Of a stretch of 64,000 nucleotides of DNA, positions 1 through 8,983 are shown piece by piece. This stretch comes from JAODBQ01 sp047602055. GTDB taxonomy: Bacteria; Actinomycetota; Acidimicrobiia; Acidimicrobiales; Ilumatobacteraceae. The first letter of the stretch is position 1. Each line of letters begins with the position of its first letter. Location of the stretch: the NCBI GenBank assembly GCA_047602055.1, contig JASGIG010000001.1, forward strand, positions 1 to 64,000, in the 5' to 3' direction. The position numbers and the translations under genes were made by a program. The notes under the pieces are model-generated. The model ran no database searches. It was not told where the DNA came from and worked only from the letters and a program-made list of their open reading frames with translations.

Positions 1-423
1 GAGCTCGACACCGCCGACGTCCCCGGCACCGTCAACAACTTCGTCTCCCTCGCCCGCTTCCACTACTACGACGGCTCACTCATCTTCCGCACCGACCCGA
101 GCATCGACATCATCCAAGGCGGCGGCACGACCAACCAGGACACCCCCAGCTACTCGATCTCCGACGAGAAGAGCGGCTTCAGCTACGTCGAGGGCGACCT
201 CGTCATGGCCCGCACCTCCGAACCCGACAGCGCCGGCTCCCAGTGGTTCTTCGTCGGTGGCCCGAACGCCTCGGCGCTCGACGCCCAGGGCACCTACGTC
301 ACGTTCGGCAAGGTCACCGAGGGTCTCGATGTCGTCAAGGCGATCCTCGCCCTCGCCGGCAGCGACGGCCAAACACCCACCAGGACCGTCACCGTCAACG
401 CCGTCACGATCACCGAGCGCTGA
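1..423 (+). CDS. Cyclophilin-type peptidyl-prolyl cis-trans isomerase (5' end outside window)
   Basis: The first 140 codons are open from base 1 to a TGA at 421-423, so the protein starts upstream of the window. It matches the cyclophilin core: IFRTDPSIDIIQGG corresponds to the active-site block with its Arg and Gln, AGSQWFF to the NGSQFFI block, and FGKVTEGLDVV to the last conserved strand. Family knowledge: such proteins isomerise X-Pro bonds; actinobacterial members are either cytosolic or lipid-anchored, and the missing N-terminus would decide which. No rival assignment is likely. Confidence 0.9.
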   Translation, partial: ELDTADVPGTVNNFVSLARFHYYDGSLIFRTDPSIDIIQGGGTTNQDTPSYSISDEKSGFSYVEGDLVMARTSEPDSAGSQWFFVGGPNASALDAQGTYVTFGKVTEGLDVVKAILALAGSDGQTPTRTVTVNAVTITER

Positions 424-505
424 GAGGTCGCGCCGACAGGGTGCTGTCTCGCCAATCGTCACGGTCGCGAAGAACGCGGCGACGAGCAGCCGATGGCGTG
501 CTCGA

Positions 506-1342
506 ATGGCGGGCGTGAACCGTCGCGACGAGCTGGCCGCGTTCCTGCGTGCGCACCGCGACGCGCTGCGGCCGGAGGACGTCGGCCTGCCCCATGGTCG
601 ATCGCGGCGCACGCCGGGCCTGCGCCGCGAGGAGATCGCCATGCTCGCCGGCGTGTCGGTCACCTGGTACACGTGGCTGGAGCAGGGCCGCCCGATCAAC
701 GCGTCGGTCGACGTGCTCGAGGCGCTCGCCCGGGCGCTGCGCCTCGACGACGCCGAGCGCCGCCACCTGCTCACCCTCGCCGAGCGTCCCAGCCCGGCCG
801 GCCCGCACGAGCCGATCATCGAGGACGCGCCGGACGCGCTGGTGCGGCTGATCGCGGCGATGGAGCCGTCGCCGGCGTACGTCCTCGGCCCGTGGTTCGA
901 CTTCCTCGCCTGGAACCGTCCGCAGTCGCTGCTCTATCCGCTGATCGACCGCCTCCAGCCGCCCGAACGCAACCTGCTGTGGGTGGTGTTCGCCGAGCCG
1001 AACGCCCGGGACCTGATCGGCGACTGGGACGAGCAGGCCCGCCGGCTGCTCGCCGAGTTCCGGGCGGCGACGGCGCAGGTGCGCGACGAGCCGGCGGTCG
1101 TCGAGCTGGTCAAGCGGTTGCACGACGTGAGCCCGGCGTTCGCAGCGTGGTGGAGCGAGCAGGACGTCGCCGGCTTCCAGACCCGCCTGCGTCGCTACCA
1201 CCACCCGAACGCCGGCGAACTGGTGTTCGAGTACCAGCAGCTCACGCCGAGCGAGTGGCCCGGCCTGCGCGTCGCCGTGCAACTCCCGGTCCCCGGCGAC
1301 GACAGCGCCCAGCGCCTCGCCGCCTGGCGCAACATCGCCTGA
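506..1342 (+). CDS. XRE-family regulator with MmyB-like ligand-binding domain
   Basis: A 278-residue protein. Residues ~10-75 form a helix-turn-helix with the family signature RRTPGLRREEIAMLAGVS followed by WYTWLEQGR; residues ~100-275 fit the MmyB-like ligand-binding domain (WNRPQSLLYP, FEYQQLTPSEWPGLRVAVQLP). Known members are one-component regulators whose C-terminal domain binds a small lipophilic molecule, often next to a dehydrogenase gene that is not visible here. The ATG at 506 is chosen because it begins just before the conserved NRRDELAAFLR block; a GTG nine bases later is the alternative. The reading frame is open upstream but non-homologous. Confidence 0.88.
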   Translation: MAGVNRRDELAAFLRAHRDALRPEDVGLPHGRSRRTPGLRREEIAMLAGVSVTWYTWLEQGRPINASVDVLEALARALRLDDAERRHLLTLAERPSPAGPHEPIIEDAPDALVRLIAAMEPSPAYVLGPWFDFLAWNRPQSLLYPLIDRLQPPERNLLWVVFAEPNARDLIGDWDEQARRLLAEFRAATAQVRDEPAVVELVKRLHDVSPAFAAWWSEQDVAGFQTRLRRYHHPNAGELVFEYQQLTPSEWPGLRVAVQLPVPGDDSAQRLAAWRNIA

Positions 1343-1416
1343 GCACCCCACGGTCCTCGTTCCCTGTCATCACGATCGGCGGGATCCCGAACGTCGTGAT
1401 GACAGCGTCGAGGGGT

Positions 1417-2434
1417 TCAGGCGACCGTGGTCTCGACGACCGTGGTCTCCGTCCACGGTCGGACCGGGCTCCGTCCGGGGGTCGAAGAAGCGGGGGTGCA
1501 GCGCCTCGACGGCGGCGCGCACCGAGGTGGTGGTGCTGTCGACGCAGTCCGACCACACCGCGAGCTGGTCCACCCCGTCGGCGAACAGCGCCGCGTCACC
1601 GCCGTCGGGGAAGGTCCGTCGTGGTCGGTCAGGCAGGTGCGCATCGTCGACCTGGTCAGCGCCACGAGTGACTCGCGCTGTGCCTGCGACAGATCCGCCT
1701 GCTCCAGCGGCACGGTCCCGGCCAACGCGATCGTCGCCCGATCGACGCGACCGAGCTCGCCGCCGTCGGCATCGTGGGCGACGGCCACCTCGCCGTCACC
1801 CGGGACGTTCGGGAACATCACGACCCCGACGACGGGACGCTGCCACAGGTGCTGGTCACCGTCGTCGTACGTGACGTACGCGGCTCCGACCGGCACGTTG
1901 GACCAGATCCACAAGCCGGACCCGGCGACCCGGTCATCGTCCGAGTACATCATGGAGATGGTCGGCCGGTCGTCGCGACTGTCGACGCACCAGGCGACGC
2001 CGAGTAGCGACTGGCAGCGCCACGCCACGGGCTGACGTCCTCCGGAGTAGCGCAGGGTCGCCGGGACGACCACCTCGGGCTGGTCGGCGACGCGCAGCAC
2101 ACGGGTCAGCGCGGCCACCGCCGGCTCGCCCGTCTCCGTCGACGTCGCCGGGCCGCCGTCGACGAGGGGGTACTCGGTGCCGGGTGGCACGGCATCGCCG
2201 GGGACGACACGAGCGTCCTCGTGCCGCGAGGCGTAGCCCGAGCACGGCGATCGCCACCTCGGCGACGGCGGCCACCGCGGCAATGGTGCGCGCCCTCACC
2301 CAACCGCGACCCGACGGCAGGGTGACGACCGTCGCGTCGGTCGGTCCCTCCCAGTCGCGATCCGCCGCGGGCGCCTGCGCCGCGTCGGCGCGCAGGTCGG
2401 CGCGCAGGCGGTCCTCGAAGTCGAGCGCGTTCAT
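1417..2434 (-). CDS. Putative membrane anti-sigma factor (frameshifted)
   Basis: Starts MNALDFEDRLRADLRADA and has one predicted membrane segment near residues 48-68 (TIAAVAAVAEVAIAVLG), then an exported region whose coding continues only after a frame change near 2230; a second change occurs near 1610, where the frame of DQLAVWSDCVDSTTTSVRAAVEALHP continues the protein. Its start overlaps the stop of the upstream ECF sigma gene (TCA 2431-2433 inside CAT 2432-2434), the classic sigma/anti-sigma coupling, which is the main ground for the call. No zinc-binding anti-sigma motif is visible. Either the gene is decayed or the sequence carries small indels; the middle part keeps good codon bias, favouring recent damage or error. 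Confidence 0.55.
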
Positions 2435-2904
2435 GGTTCGATCACCTTCCTGAGTCGGGCGGTCGCGCTGCTGAGCAGCGAGCGCGCCGTGCCCGGGCGG
2501 ATGCCCATCGCCGCGGCGATCTCGCGGTGGTCCAGATCGGCCCAGTAGTGCAGGACGATCGCGGTGCGCTCATCGCGGGGAGCGTGGCGACGGGGTCGGC
2601 GAGCCCACCGCTCGGCCCGCCGGCGACGGATGCTGCACCGGCGACGCTGAGCTCGTCCCGACGCCGGCGGCGGCCGTCGCGCCGTGCCAGCTCGTGGACA
2701 CGGTTGACGACCGCGGTGCGCAGGTACGCGATCGAAGCGTTGGCACACCGCGGTGAACGCGTCCTGCACGACGTCCTCGCCCAGCGCCGCGTCGTGGGTG
2801 AGCAGCCAGGCCAGGCGGACGGCGCCGGCGCGGTGGTCGCGGTAGAACGCGGCGAACCCGCCGTCGACGGTGTCGTCGCCGTTCGTCACGATCTGCACGC
2901 CCAT
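2431..2904 (-). CDS. ECF (SigE-like) RNA polymerase sigma factor (frameshifted)
   Basis: Region 2 is seen in FAAFYRDHRAGAVRLAWLLT and EDVVQDAFTAVCQRFD, and region 4 in ERTAIVLHYWADLDHREIAAAMG with a following RPGTARSLLSSATARLRKV. These two parts lie in the same frame, but the linker between them is only coding in another frame (IAYLRTAVVNRVHELARRDG), so there are two compensating shifts, near 2731 and 2578. The restored protein is about 160 residues, the usual size of a short SigE-family factor. The ATG at 2904 is the first in frame with region 2. Co-transcribed with the anti-sigma gene that follows. Confidence 0.72.
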   Translation of the reverse strand: MGVQIVTNGDDTVDGGFAAFYRDHRAGAVRLAWLLTHDAALGEDVVQDAFTAVCQRFDRVPAHRGRQPCPRAGTARRPPPASGRAQRRRCSIRRRRAERWARRPRRHAPRDERTAIVLHYWADLDHREIAAAMGIRPGTARSLLSSATARLRKVIEP

Positions 2905-2991
2905 GGAGATGCCGCCCGACGTCCCGGTGTTGCGCCGACACGATGTCACCCCCGGCCGCAGGACGCGGTGCGCTCGGTAGCGTCGAACGAC

Positions 2992-4586
2992 GTGACTGCG
3001 AGCCCTGTCGTCGACGAGTCGCGCCGGCGGCGGACGTTCGCGATCATCTCCCACCCGGACGCCGGCAAGACGACGCTGACCGAGAAGTTCCTGCTGTACT
3101 CCGGCGCCGTACAGGTGGCCGGCTCGGTGCACGCCCGCGAGGGCCGGCGCAGCGCGCGCGCAGCGACTGGATGGAGATCGAGCAGCAGCGCGGCATCTCG
3201 ATCAGCTCGACGGTGATGCAGTTCCCGTACGGCGACCACATCCTGAACCTGCTCGACACGCCGGGCCACCGTGACTTCAGCGAGGACACGTACCGGGTGC
3301 TCGCCGCGGTCGACGCGGTGGTGATGGTGCTCGACGCGGCGAAGGGCATCGAGAGCCAGACGCTGAAGCTGTTCCAGGTCTGCCGGGCCCGCGAGCTGCC
3401 GGTGATCACGTTCCTCAACAAGTACGACCGGCCGGGACGCGAGCCGCTGGAGCTGCTCGACGAGATCGAGGAGCAGATCCGCCTGCGCCCGACGCCGGTG
3501 ACGTGGCCGGTCGGCAGCGGCGAGGACTTCGCCGGCGTCATCGACCGCCGCACCCAGGAGTTCACCCGCTTCACCCGCACGGCGCGCGGCGCGTCCGCGG
3601 CGTTGGAGGAGACGGTGCCGCTCGACGTCGCCGCCAAGGAATCCGATGGACACGTCACGAGCGCCTGGCGCGCCGCGCTCGACGAGACGGGTCTGCTCGA
3701 CGCGGTCGGCGCCGACGTCGACGTCGAGTCGTTCCTCGCCGGCGAGTCGACGCCGCTGTTCGTCGGCTCGGCGCTCACCAACTTCGGCGTCCGCAAGCTG
3801 CTCGACGCCGTCGTCTCACTGGCACCCGCGCCAGCACCGCGCGTCGACGTCGCCGGCGACGCCCGTGCGCTCGACGCCCCGTTCTCCGCCTTCGTCTTCA
3901 AGGTCCAGGCGAACATGGACCCGGCCCACCGCGACCGGGTGGCGTTCGCCCGGATCTGCTCGGGCCGCTTCGAGCGGGGTATGTCGGTGACGAACTCGCG
4001 CACCGAGCGGGACATGACCACGAAGTACGCCACCACCGCGTTCGGGCCCGATCGGGAGACGGTCGACGAGGCGTTCCCCGGCGACGTCGTCGGCCTGGTC
4101 AACGCCACCGGGCTGCAGCTCGGCGACACCCTGCACGACGGGGCGGCCGTGACGTTCCCGCCGATCCCGCGCTTCTCGCCGGAGGTGTTCGCCACCGCCC
4201 GCCCGCTCGACAACGGGCGCTTCAAGCAGTTCCGCCGCGGCCTCGCCCAGCTCGACGAGGAGGGCGTGGTCCAGGTGCTGCGCGACCCCGACGTCGGCGA
4301 CACGGAGACGGTGCTCGCCGCCGTCGGCCAGCTGCAGTTCGAGGTCTTCGCCCACCGGCTGGGCAGCGAGTTCGGCGCCCCGACCGAGATCCGCAGCGCG
4401 CCGTACCAGGCGATCCGCCTCACCGACAAGCAGTCGGTCGACCGCCTGCGCCACATCGGCGGCATCCGCATCCTGGTGCGCGGCGACGGCGCCCTCGTCG
4501 CCCTGTTCGAGAACCGCTACCGCCTGCAGCGCCTGGAGGCCGACGAACCCGAGCTGACCCTCGACCCGATCCTCGCCGGCACCTGA
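2992..4586 (+). CDS. prfC: Peptide chain release factor 3 (one frameshift)
   Basis: A class-II release factor GTPase that recycles RF1/RF2 from the ribosome. The G1 motif SHPDAGKTTLTEKF, the ARSDWMEIEQQRGIS switch region, G3 DTPGH and G4 NKYDRPGR are all present, followed by the RF3 middle and C-terminal domains ending LDPILAGT. The first 50 codons (from GTG 2992) are in one frame and the rest in another; the break lies in the GCGCGCGC run near 3150-3160. The total of 1595 bases is one short of 532 codons, exactly the usual RF3 length, so a single lost base explains everything. Probably a functional gene with a sequencing error or a very recent mutation. Confidence 0.9.
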
Positions 4587-4602
4587 CCGGGGGTCGTCCG
4601 GA

Positions 4603-5091
4603 TCATCGGGCAGTGCCGGCCGGGCGAGTGCGGGGATTCGGCGCTGGGACCCGCAGCAGGTCGAGCGCGAACCACGTGTCGCCGGCGTCGACGTGGGTGA
4701 CGACGAACCCGCACGACCGGTACAGAGCGACGGCCCACGTGGAGGTCGTCTCCAACACGACTCGCCCGACACCCCAGCGCCGGGCCGTGCCGACGAGCTC
4801 GGCGACGATCGCGCGCGCCAACCCGCGCCGGCGACGATCGACGGCCACCGACATCCGCCTGATCTCCGCTTCCCGGCCGCGCCGGCTGATCGTGCCGGTG
4901 GCAGCGATCACACCACCGAGCCGAACGACCACCGTTCGCTCCGAGTCGCGCCGCGTGCCGAGCGCGGCGAGATCGTCGTTGCATGCCGGGTCGAGGCACC
5001 CCCAGCGCTCGGCCAGCCCGTTCAGCACGAGCGTGCGGACAGCCTCGTGGTCGGCGGGTTGCAGGTCGTCGACCACAAGATCACCGTCCAT
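4603..5091 (-). CDS. GNAT-family N-acetyltransferase
   Basis: A 162-residue single-domain acetyltransferase. The acetyl-CoA loop is visible as VDRRRRGLARAIVAEL, after the beta-strand EIRRMSV, and the C-terminal strand is ALYRSCGFVVTH. The ATG at 5091 begins MDGDLVVDDLQPADHEAVR, the normal GNAT N-terminus; a longer frame exists but is Arg-rich and non-homologous. Substrate unknown. It lies tail to tail with prfC (16-base gap) and in the same direction as the DUF4202 gene upstream. Confidence 0.85.
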   Translation of the reverse strand: MDGDLVVDDLQPADHEAVRTLVLNGLAERWGCLDPACNDDLAALGTRRDSERTVVVRLGGVIAATGTISRRGREAEIRRMSVAVDRRRRGLARAIVAELVGTARRWGVGRVVLETTSTWAVALYRSCGFVVTHVDAGDTWFALDLLRVPAPNPRTRPAGTAR

Positions 5092-5142
5092 CACTGCCCA
5101 CCCTTGCGAAGCTCGGCGCCGGCGCGCCACCGCGTTCGGCGC

Positions 5143-5721
5143 TCAGGCGTCGGTGGCCAACGCCTCGGCCAGCAGCGACCGCTCGGCGTCGGTGAGCGGG
5201 ACGTCGGCGACGAGGGCGAGCGCGGCGGGCGACATCTTCTTCGCCGTCTTGCGGATGACGTCCACCATGTGGTCGTGCTCCAGCCGCTCGGCGGTCCAGG
5301 ACAGCTGCGTCTCCAGGAAGACGAGACAGGCGGCGTCCTCGACGGTCTGCGCGCCGTCGACGTGCTCGCGGCGGATCAGCGCCTGCACCCGCCCGACCAC
5401 GTCGCCATAGCCGGCGTCGCGCAGCAGCGTGGCGACGTCACGCGCGTGGCGCTGCTTCTGGTCCCGGCGCCAGCGCAGGTATCCGGCGCGCCCCTCCGGG
5501 TAGTCGGCGCGCGGCAGCTCCCAACGCCGCAGGTGATGCGCCCGGGCCGCCAGCCGCAGCGCATCGTCGGCGTCCGGCACGAGCCGCTCGACCCACTCGA
5601 CGGCCAACCGCCCGTGCGCCAACGCCAGCGGCTCCGACGCCCCGCGCACCACGACGACGTTCGGATCCTCCGAGTTCGCCGCATCGATCGCCTCGACGGC
5701 TGCGTCGTAGGACCCGCTCAT
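5143..5721 (-). CDS. DUF4202 domain protein
   Basis: A 192-residue protein starting MSGSYDAAVEAIDAANSEDP with the DUF4202 hallmarks HHLRRWELPRADYPEGRAGY and a following RWRRDQKQRHA helix. The biochemical role of this family is not known. It sits directly downstream of, and on the same strand as, the nitrite/sulfite reductase gene, which suggests (inference) a link to nitrogen or sulfur assimilation. The ATG at 5721 is preferred to an upstream in-frame ATG because it matches the family N-terminus. Confidence 0.82.
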   Translation of the reverse strand: MSGSYDAAVEAIDAANSEDPNVVVVRGASEPLALAHGRLAVEWVERLVPDADDALRLAARAHHLRRWELPRADYPEGRAGYLRWRRDQKQRHARDVATLLRDAGYGDVVGRVQALIRREHVDGAQTVEDAACLVFLETQLSWTAERLEHDHMVDVIRKTAKKMSPAALALVADVPLTDAERSLLAEALATDA

Positions 5722-5766
5722 CCCGCCATCATTCCAGTCGGCGTGACGGTCCATGGAGTGTCACAC

Positions 5767-5859
5767 GTGCGATGGAGTGCGTCGCTCTCGCCGGGGGCGC
5801 GTCAGCCACTCCATCGCACACGTCGCACTCCGACCGCGCAGCTGGCACTCCGACCGCGC
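5767..5859. repeat. Inverted and direct repeats between reductase and DUF4202 genes
   Basis: A 13-bp perfect inverted repeat, GTGCGATGGAGTG at 5767-5779 and CACTCCATCGCAC at 5807-5819 (27-base loop), is followed by two direct copies of GCACTCCGACCGCGC at 5825-5839 and 5845-5859 with a 20-base period. There is no T tract, so an intrinsic terminator of the usual kind is not supported; an mRNA-stabilising or regulatory hairpin in the intercistronic spacer is possible. Confidence 0.6.
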
Positions 5860-5881
5860 GGCTGACACTCCAAGGGGTGAC

Positions 5882-7702
5882 TCAGACGGCGCACTCGGAT
5901 TCGCCGATCTCGGCGCTGAACGGGCCGGTCTCGTCGTAGTCGGCGTAGTACTCGGGGTGCTCGGCCGGGTCGGGGAAGACGTCGAGGTCGCGCAGGCCGT
6001 CGGCGATGGCCGAGGCGCCGCCGGAACGCTCCATCCACGTGCGGAACGCCTCGCCCGCCGTGCGCTCGTCGTGGAACCGGCGCACCACCCGGGCCGCGGC
6101 CTCGGGCGCGCTCTTGGCCGGCAGACGCAGCGCCTTGTCGCCGAAGAACGCCTGCTCCTGGCCGACGTAGCCGCCGAGCAGCATCTGGTAGCCCGGCGCC
6201 GGACGGCCGTGGGCGCGGCGCTCGGCGCCGAAGAAGCCGATGTCGGCGATGTGGTGCTGCCCGCACGAGTTCGTGCAGCCGGAGATGTTGATGCGCACGC
6301 CGCCGACCTCGGCGATGCCCTCCTCCTCGAGGCGCTCGCCGATCGCCTTGGCGAGCCCACGCGACTGGGTGACGGCGATGTTGCACGTATCCGCCCCCGG
6401 GCAGGCGACGACGTCGCGGGACAGCTCGGCGCCCGGCCGGGCCATGCCGATGGCCTCCAACCGCTCGAACAGCACGGGCAGCTGGGCCTCGGTGAGCCCG
6501 CGGAACACGACGTTCTGACGGTTCGACAGGCGCACGTCGGCACCGAGCTCGCGCTGGATGGAGGCGAGCGAGCGGAACTGCGAGGCGGTGACGTCGCCGA
6601 GCGCGGCGTAGGCGACGGCCGACACGGTGCCGTTGGCCCGGCCGCGGATCACGCTCGTCGCCTCCCAGCGGCCGTAGGGATCCCGCGGTGTCACCGAGAC
6701 GGACACGCCGTGCTGGCTGGGCGTCGACAAGTCGACGCCGTGACCCACGGCCGTCGGCGCCACGGAGGTGGACACGCCGGCAGGCGAGTCGCCGGCCTTG
6801 AGCACCTCCTCGGGGATCCCGCCCGGCCACGACGACGAGGCCGGCAACGTCAAGCGGACCTTGAGCACCCGGCGGCGGACCTCGTCGATGCCGAGCTGGT
6901 CGACGACCCACTTCATCCGGGCACGCAGCTTGTTGTCGCGGTTGCCGGTCTGGTCGAAGACGCGCAGCACGGCCTCGATCGTCGGCAGCAGGTCCTCGCG
7001 GGACGTGAAGTCCTCCAACGCCAGCGCCGGGTGCGGGTTGGCCCCGAGGCCACCGGCGATGTACACCCGGAAGCCCTGCTCGACCGCGCCGTCGTCGCGC
7101 GTCCGGGTGGCGGCGACGACCCCGACGTCGTTGAACATCGCCTGGCCACAGTCGGTGGCGCAGCCGGAGAAGTTGATCTTGAACTTGCGCGGCAGGCGCT
7201 GGCCGAGCGGGTTGCGCACGAGGTGCCGGAACGCGGCCTCCGCCCAGGCGGTGACGTCGAGGTGCTCGTGCGGGCAGGCGCCGGCGAGGTGGCAGGCCAT
7301 CACGTTGCGGACGGTGTCGCCGCAGGCCTCTCTCGTCGTCAGGCCGACTGCCCCTAACGAACGCATCACCTCGGGGACCTTGCGCAGCTCGACGTAGTGC
7401 ATCTGGACGTTCTGGCGGGTGGTGATGTGCCCCCAGCCGCGCGAGTAGGTCTCGGACAGGAAGGCGAACATGTCGAACTGCTCGGGCGTGATCGACCCGG
7501 CCGGCAGCTTGACCCGCACCATCTGGTTCGTGCCGCCCTGGCGCTGGCCGTAGATGCCGTTGTTCAGGCGCATCACCCGGAACACGTCCTCGGGGATCTC
7601 ACCGGCGAGGTAGGCCGCGACAGCGCGCTCGAATCGCTCGATGTCGCGCTGCTGCTCGGCATCGAGGTCACGTGGAGCGGGGATGATCGGGGTGATGGCC
7701 AC
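5882..7702 (-). CDS. Ferredoxin-type nitrite/sulfite reductase
   Basis: A 606-residue two-repeat siroheme/[4Fe-4S] reductase, catalysing six-electron reduction of nitrite or sulfite. The C-terminal half carries the cluster ligands CPGADTC and GCTNSCG, as expected. Unusually, the N-terminal half also has CHLAGAC and GCATDCG in matching positions. Motifs RQNVQMHY and RQNVVFRG are the substrate-site blocks of the two repeats. The sequence alone does not separate nitrite from sulfite as substrate. The GTG start at 7702 is supported by a GGAGG seven bases upstream. A DUF4202 gene follows on the same strand. Confidence 0.9.
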   Translation of the reverse strand: MAITPIIPAPRDLDAEQQRDIERFERAVAAYLAGEIPEDVFRVMRLNNGIYGQRQGGTNQMVRVKLPAGSITPEQFDMFAFLSETYSRGWGHITTRQNVQMHYVELRKVPEVMRSLGAVGLTTREACGDTVRNVMACHLAGACPHEHLDVTAWAEAAFRHLVRNPLGQRLPRKFKINFSGCATDCGQAMFNDVGVVAATRTRDDGAVEQGFRVYIAGGLGANPHPALALEDFTSREDLLPTIEAVLRVFDQTGNRDNKLRARMKWVVDQLGIDEVRRRVLKVRLTLPASSSWPGGIPEEVLKAGDSPAGVSTSVAPTAVGHGVDLSTPSQHGVSVSVTPRDPYGRWEATSVIRGRANGTVSAVAYAALGDVTASQFRSLASIQRELGADVRLSNRQNVVFRGLTEAQLPVLFERLEAIGMARPGAELSRDVVACPGADTCNIAVTQSRGLAKAIGERLEEEGIAEVGGVRINISGCTNSCGQHHIADIGFFGAERRAHGRPAPGYQMLLGGYVGQEQAFFGDKALRLPAKSAPEAAARVVRRFHDERTAGEAFRTWMERSGGASAIADGLRDLDVFPDPAEHPEYYADYDETGPFSAEIGESECAV

Positions 7703-7758
7703 GGCAGCCTCCAGGGCGAGTCGACGGGCTGGTGGTCGAAAGCCGACTCGTTCGCTCA

Positions 7759-7787
7759 ACAATAGACCGTGGACGGGCGGACGCCAA
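7759..7787 (-). promoter_or_regulatory. Putative sigma70-type promoter of the reductase gene
   Basis: On the minus strand TTGGCG (7787-7782) and TATTGT (7764-7759) are separated by 17 bases, about 57 bases before the GTG start. A small palindrome ACGGT-TC-ACCGT lies just upstream of it. Inference from spacing only; no transcript data. Confidence 0.35.
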
Positions 7788-7837
7788 CGGTGAACCGTCA
7801 CGATCGGTCGCCTCGCCCCGCCTCCCGGCTCGGCTGC

Positions 7838-8143
7838 CTACGGACCCGGCGCTTCGCCGATCTCGTGGAGGGCGTCGCGAAGGGCGCGGCGCAGGCGCCG
7901 GACCTGCTCGGCACCGAGGTGGGCGACGAGCCCCGCGCCGGCCCGGCCGACCTCCTCCACGGTCAGCACCACCCGTGGTTCGGCGTCGTCGTAGTCGTCG
8001 CTGATCGCGACCGCCCACGACACCGGCGTGGCATCGTCGGCGCCCGGCGGCAGGTCCGCATCGGTGAACGGCTGGTCGTCGATCGAGCGGCGCACGGTGC
8101 CAGCCTGCCACCCGTCGATGCACGGTGCTCGGACGACGGTCAC
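7838..8143 (-). CDS. Small hypothetical protein
   Basis: About 101 residues if the GTG at 8143 is used, or 85 from the GTG at 8095. It has good actinobacterial codon bias and a plausible fold pattern: a strand block VSWAVAISDDYDD-EPRVVLTVEE followed by an amphipathic C-terminal helix HLGAEQVRRLRRALRDALHEI. I do not recognise the family. It is divergent from the ABC importer operon that starts at 8231 and could share its control region. Confidence 0.5.
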   Translation of the reverse strand: MTVVRAPCIDGWQAGTVRRSIDDQPFTDADLPPGADDATPVSWAVAISDDYDDAEPRVVLTVEEVGRAGAGLVAHLGAEQVRRLRRALRDALHEIGEAPGP

Positions 8144-8230
8144 ACCGGCGCGTGTTTCCGCAGCGTGAACGTGCTTTGACACCCGGGGGCGAAGCCTGCA
8201 ACATGACCGGATGCACAGGGCAGGAGACCG

Positions 8231-8983
8231 GTGGTGACGACCGATGTCGTCGCCACGACCGGCGTGGCGTTCAACGAGATCGAGATGACCTTCCGGGACG
8301 GGACCCGGGCGATCGACCGGGTCTCGTTCGCCGTCGCGCGCGGCGAGTTCGTCACGATCGTCGGCCCATCCGGCTGCGGCAAGTCGACGCTGCTGAAGAT
8401 CGCCTCGGGTCTTTTGCGACCCACCGGCGGCTCGGTCGACATCGACCGGGACCAGCTCGGCTACGTCTTCCAGGACGCCACGCTGCTGCCGTGGCGGACC
8501 GTCCGCAAGAACGTCGAGCTGCTCGCCGAGCTGCGCAAGGTGCCCGCCGGCCAGCGCCGCGAGATGGCCCAGCGAGCGATCGAGATGGTCGGCCTCAGCG
8601 GCTTCGAGGACCACTACCCGAAGTCGCTGTCCGGCGGGATGAAGATGCGCGCCTCGCTGGCGCGCACGCTGACGATGCGCCCGCCGGTGTTCCTGTTCGA
8701 CGAGCCGTTCGGCGCCGTCGACGAGATCACCCGCGAGCACCTCAACGAGCAGACGCTGGCACTGTTCGAGGCCGAGCGGTTCGCCGGGCTGTTCATCACC
8801 CATTCGATCAGCGAGGCGGTGTTCATGAGCACACGGGTCCTGGTGATGTCGGCCCGCCCCGGTCGGATCGTCGCCGAGTACGAGGTGCCGTTCGAGTACC
8901 CGCGCTCACCCGACGTCCGCTTCGACCCGACGTTCGCCGCGCTCGGCAGCGAGATCTCCCACGCCCTGCGAGGGGCGCACTGA
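8231..8983 (+). CDS. ABC importer ATPase, nitrate/sulfonate/taurine type
   Basis: A 250-residue nucleotide-binding protein with Walker A GPSGCGKST (residues 45-53), Q-loop with the subfamily mark FQDATLLPW (80-88), signature LSGGM (133-137), Walker B VFLFDEP (153-159) and H-loop THSISEA. The LLPW block is typical of NrtD/SsuB/TauB/ThiZ-type importers. The GTG start follows AGGAG closely. It overlaps the permease gene by a TGATG and is the first gene of a four- or five-gene operon with the binder and a QueD-like gene. Confidence 0.93.
   Translation: MVTTDVVATTGVAFNEIEMTFRDGTRAIDRVSFAVARGEFVTIVGPSGCGKSTLLKIASGLLRPTGGSVDIDRDQLGYVFQDATLLPWRTVRKNVELLAELRKVPAGQRREMAQRAIEMVGLSGFEDHYPKSLSGGMKMRASLARTLTMRPPVFLFDEPFGAVDEITREHLNEQTLALFEAERFAGLFITHSISEAVFMSTRVLVMSARPGRIVAEYEVPFEYPRSPDVRFDPTFAALGSEISHALRGAH

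Noticed and set aside
2431..2904. Programmed frameshifting in the sigma factor gene
   Set aside because: No slippery heptamer or downstream structure stands out, and similar shifts occur in many unrelated genes here; error or decay is simpler.
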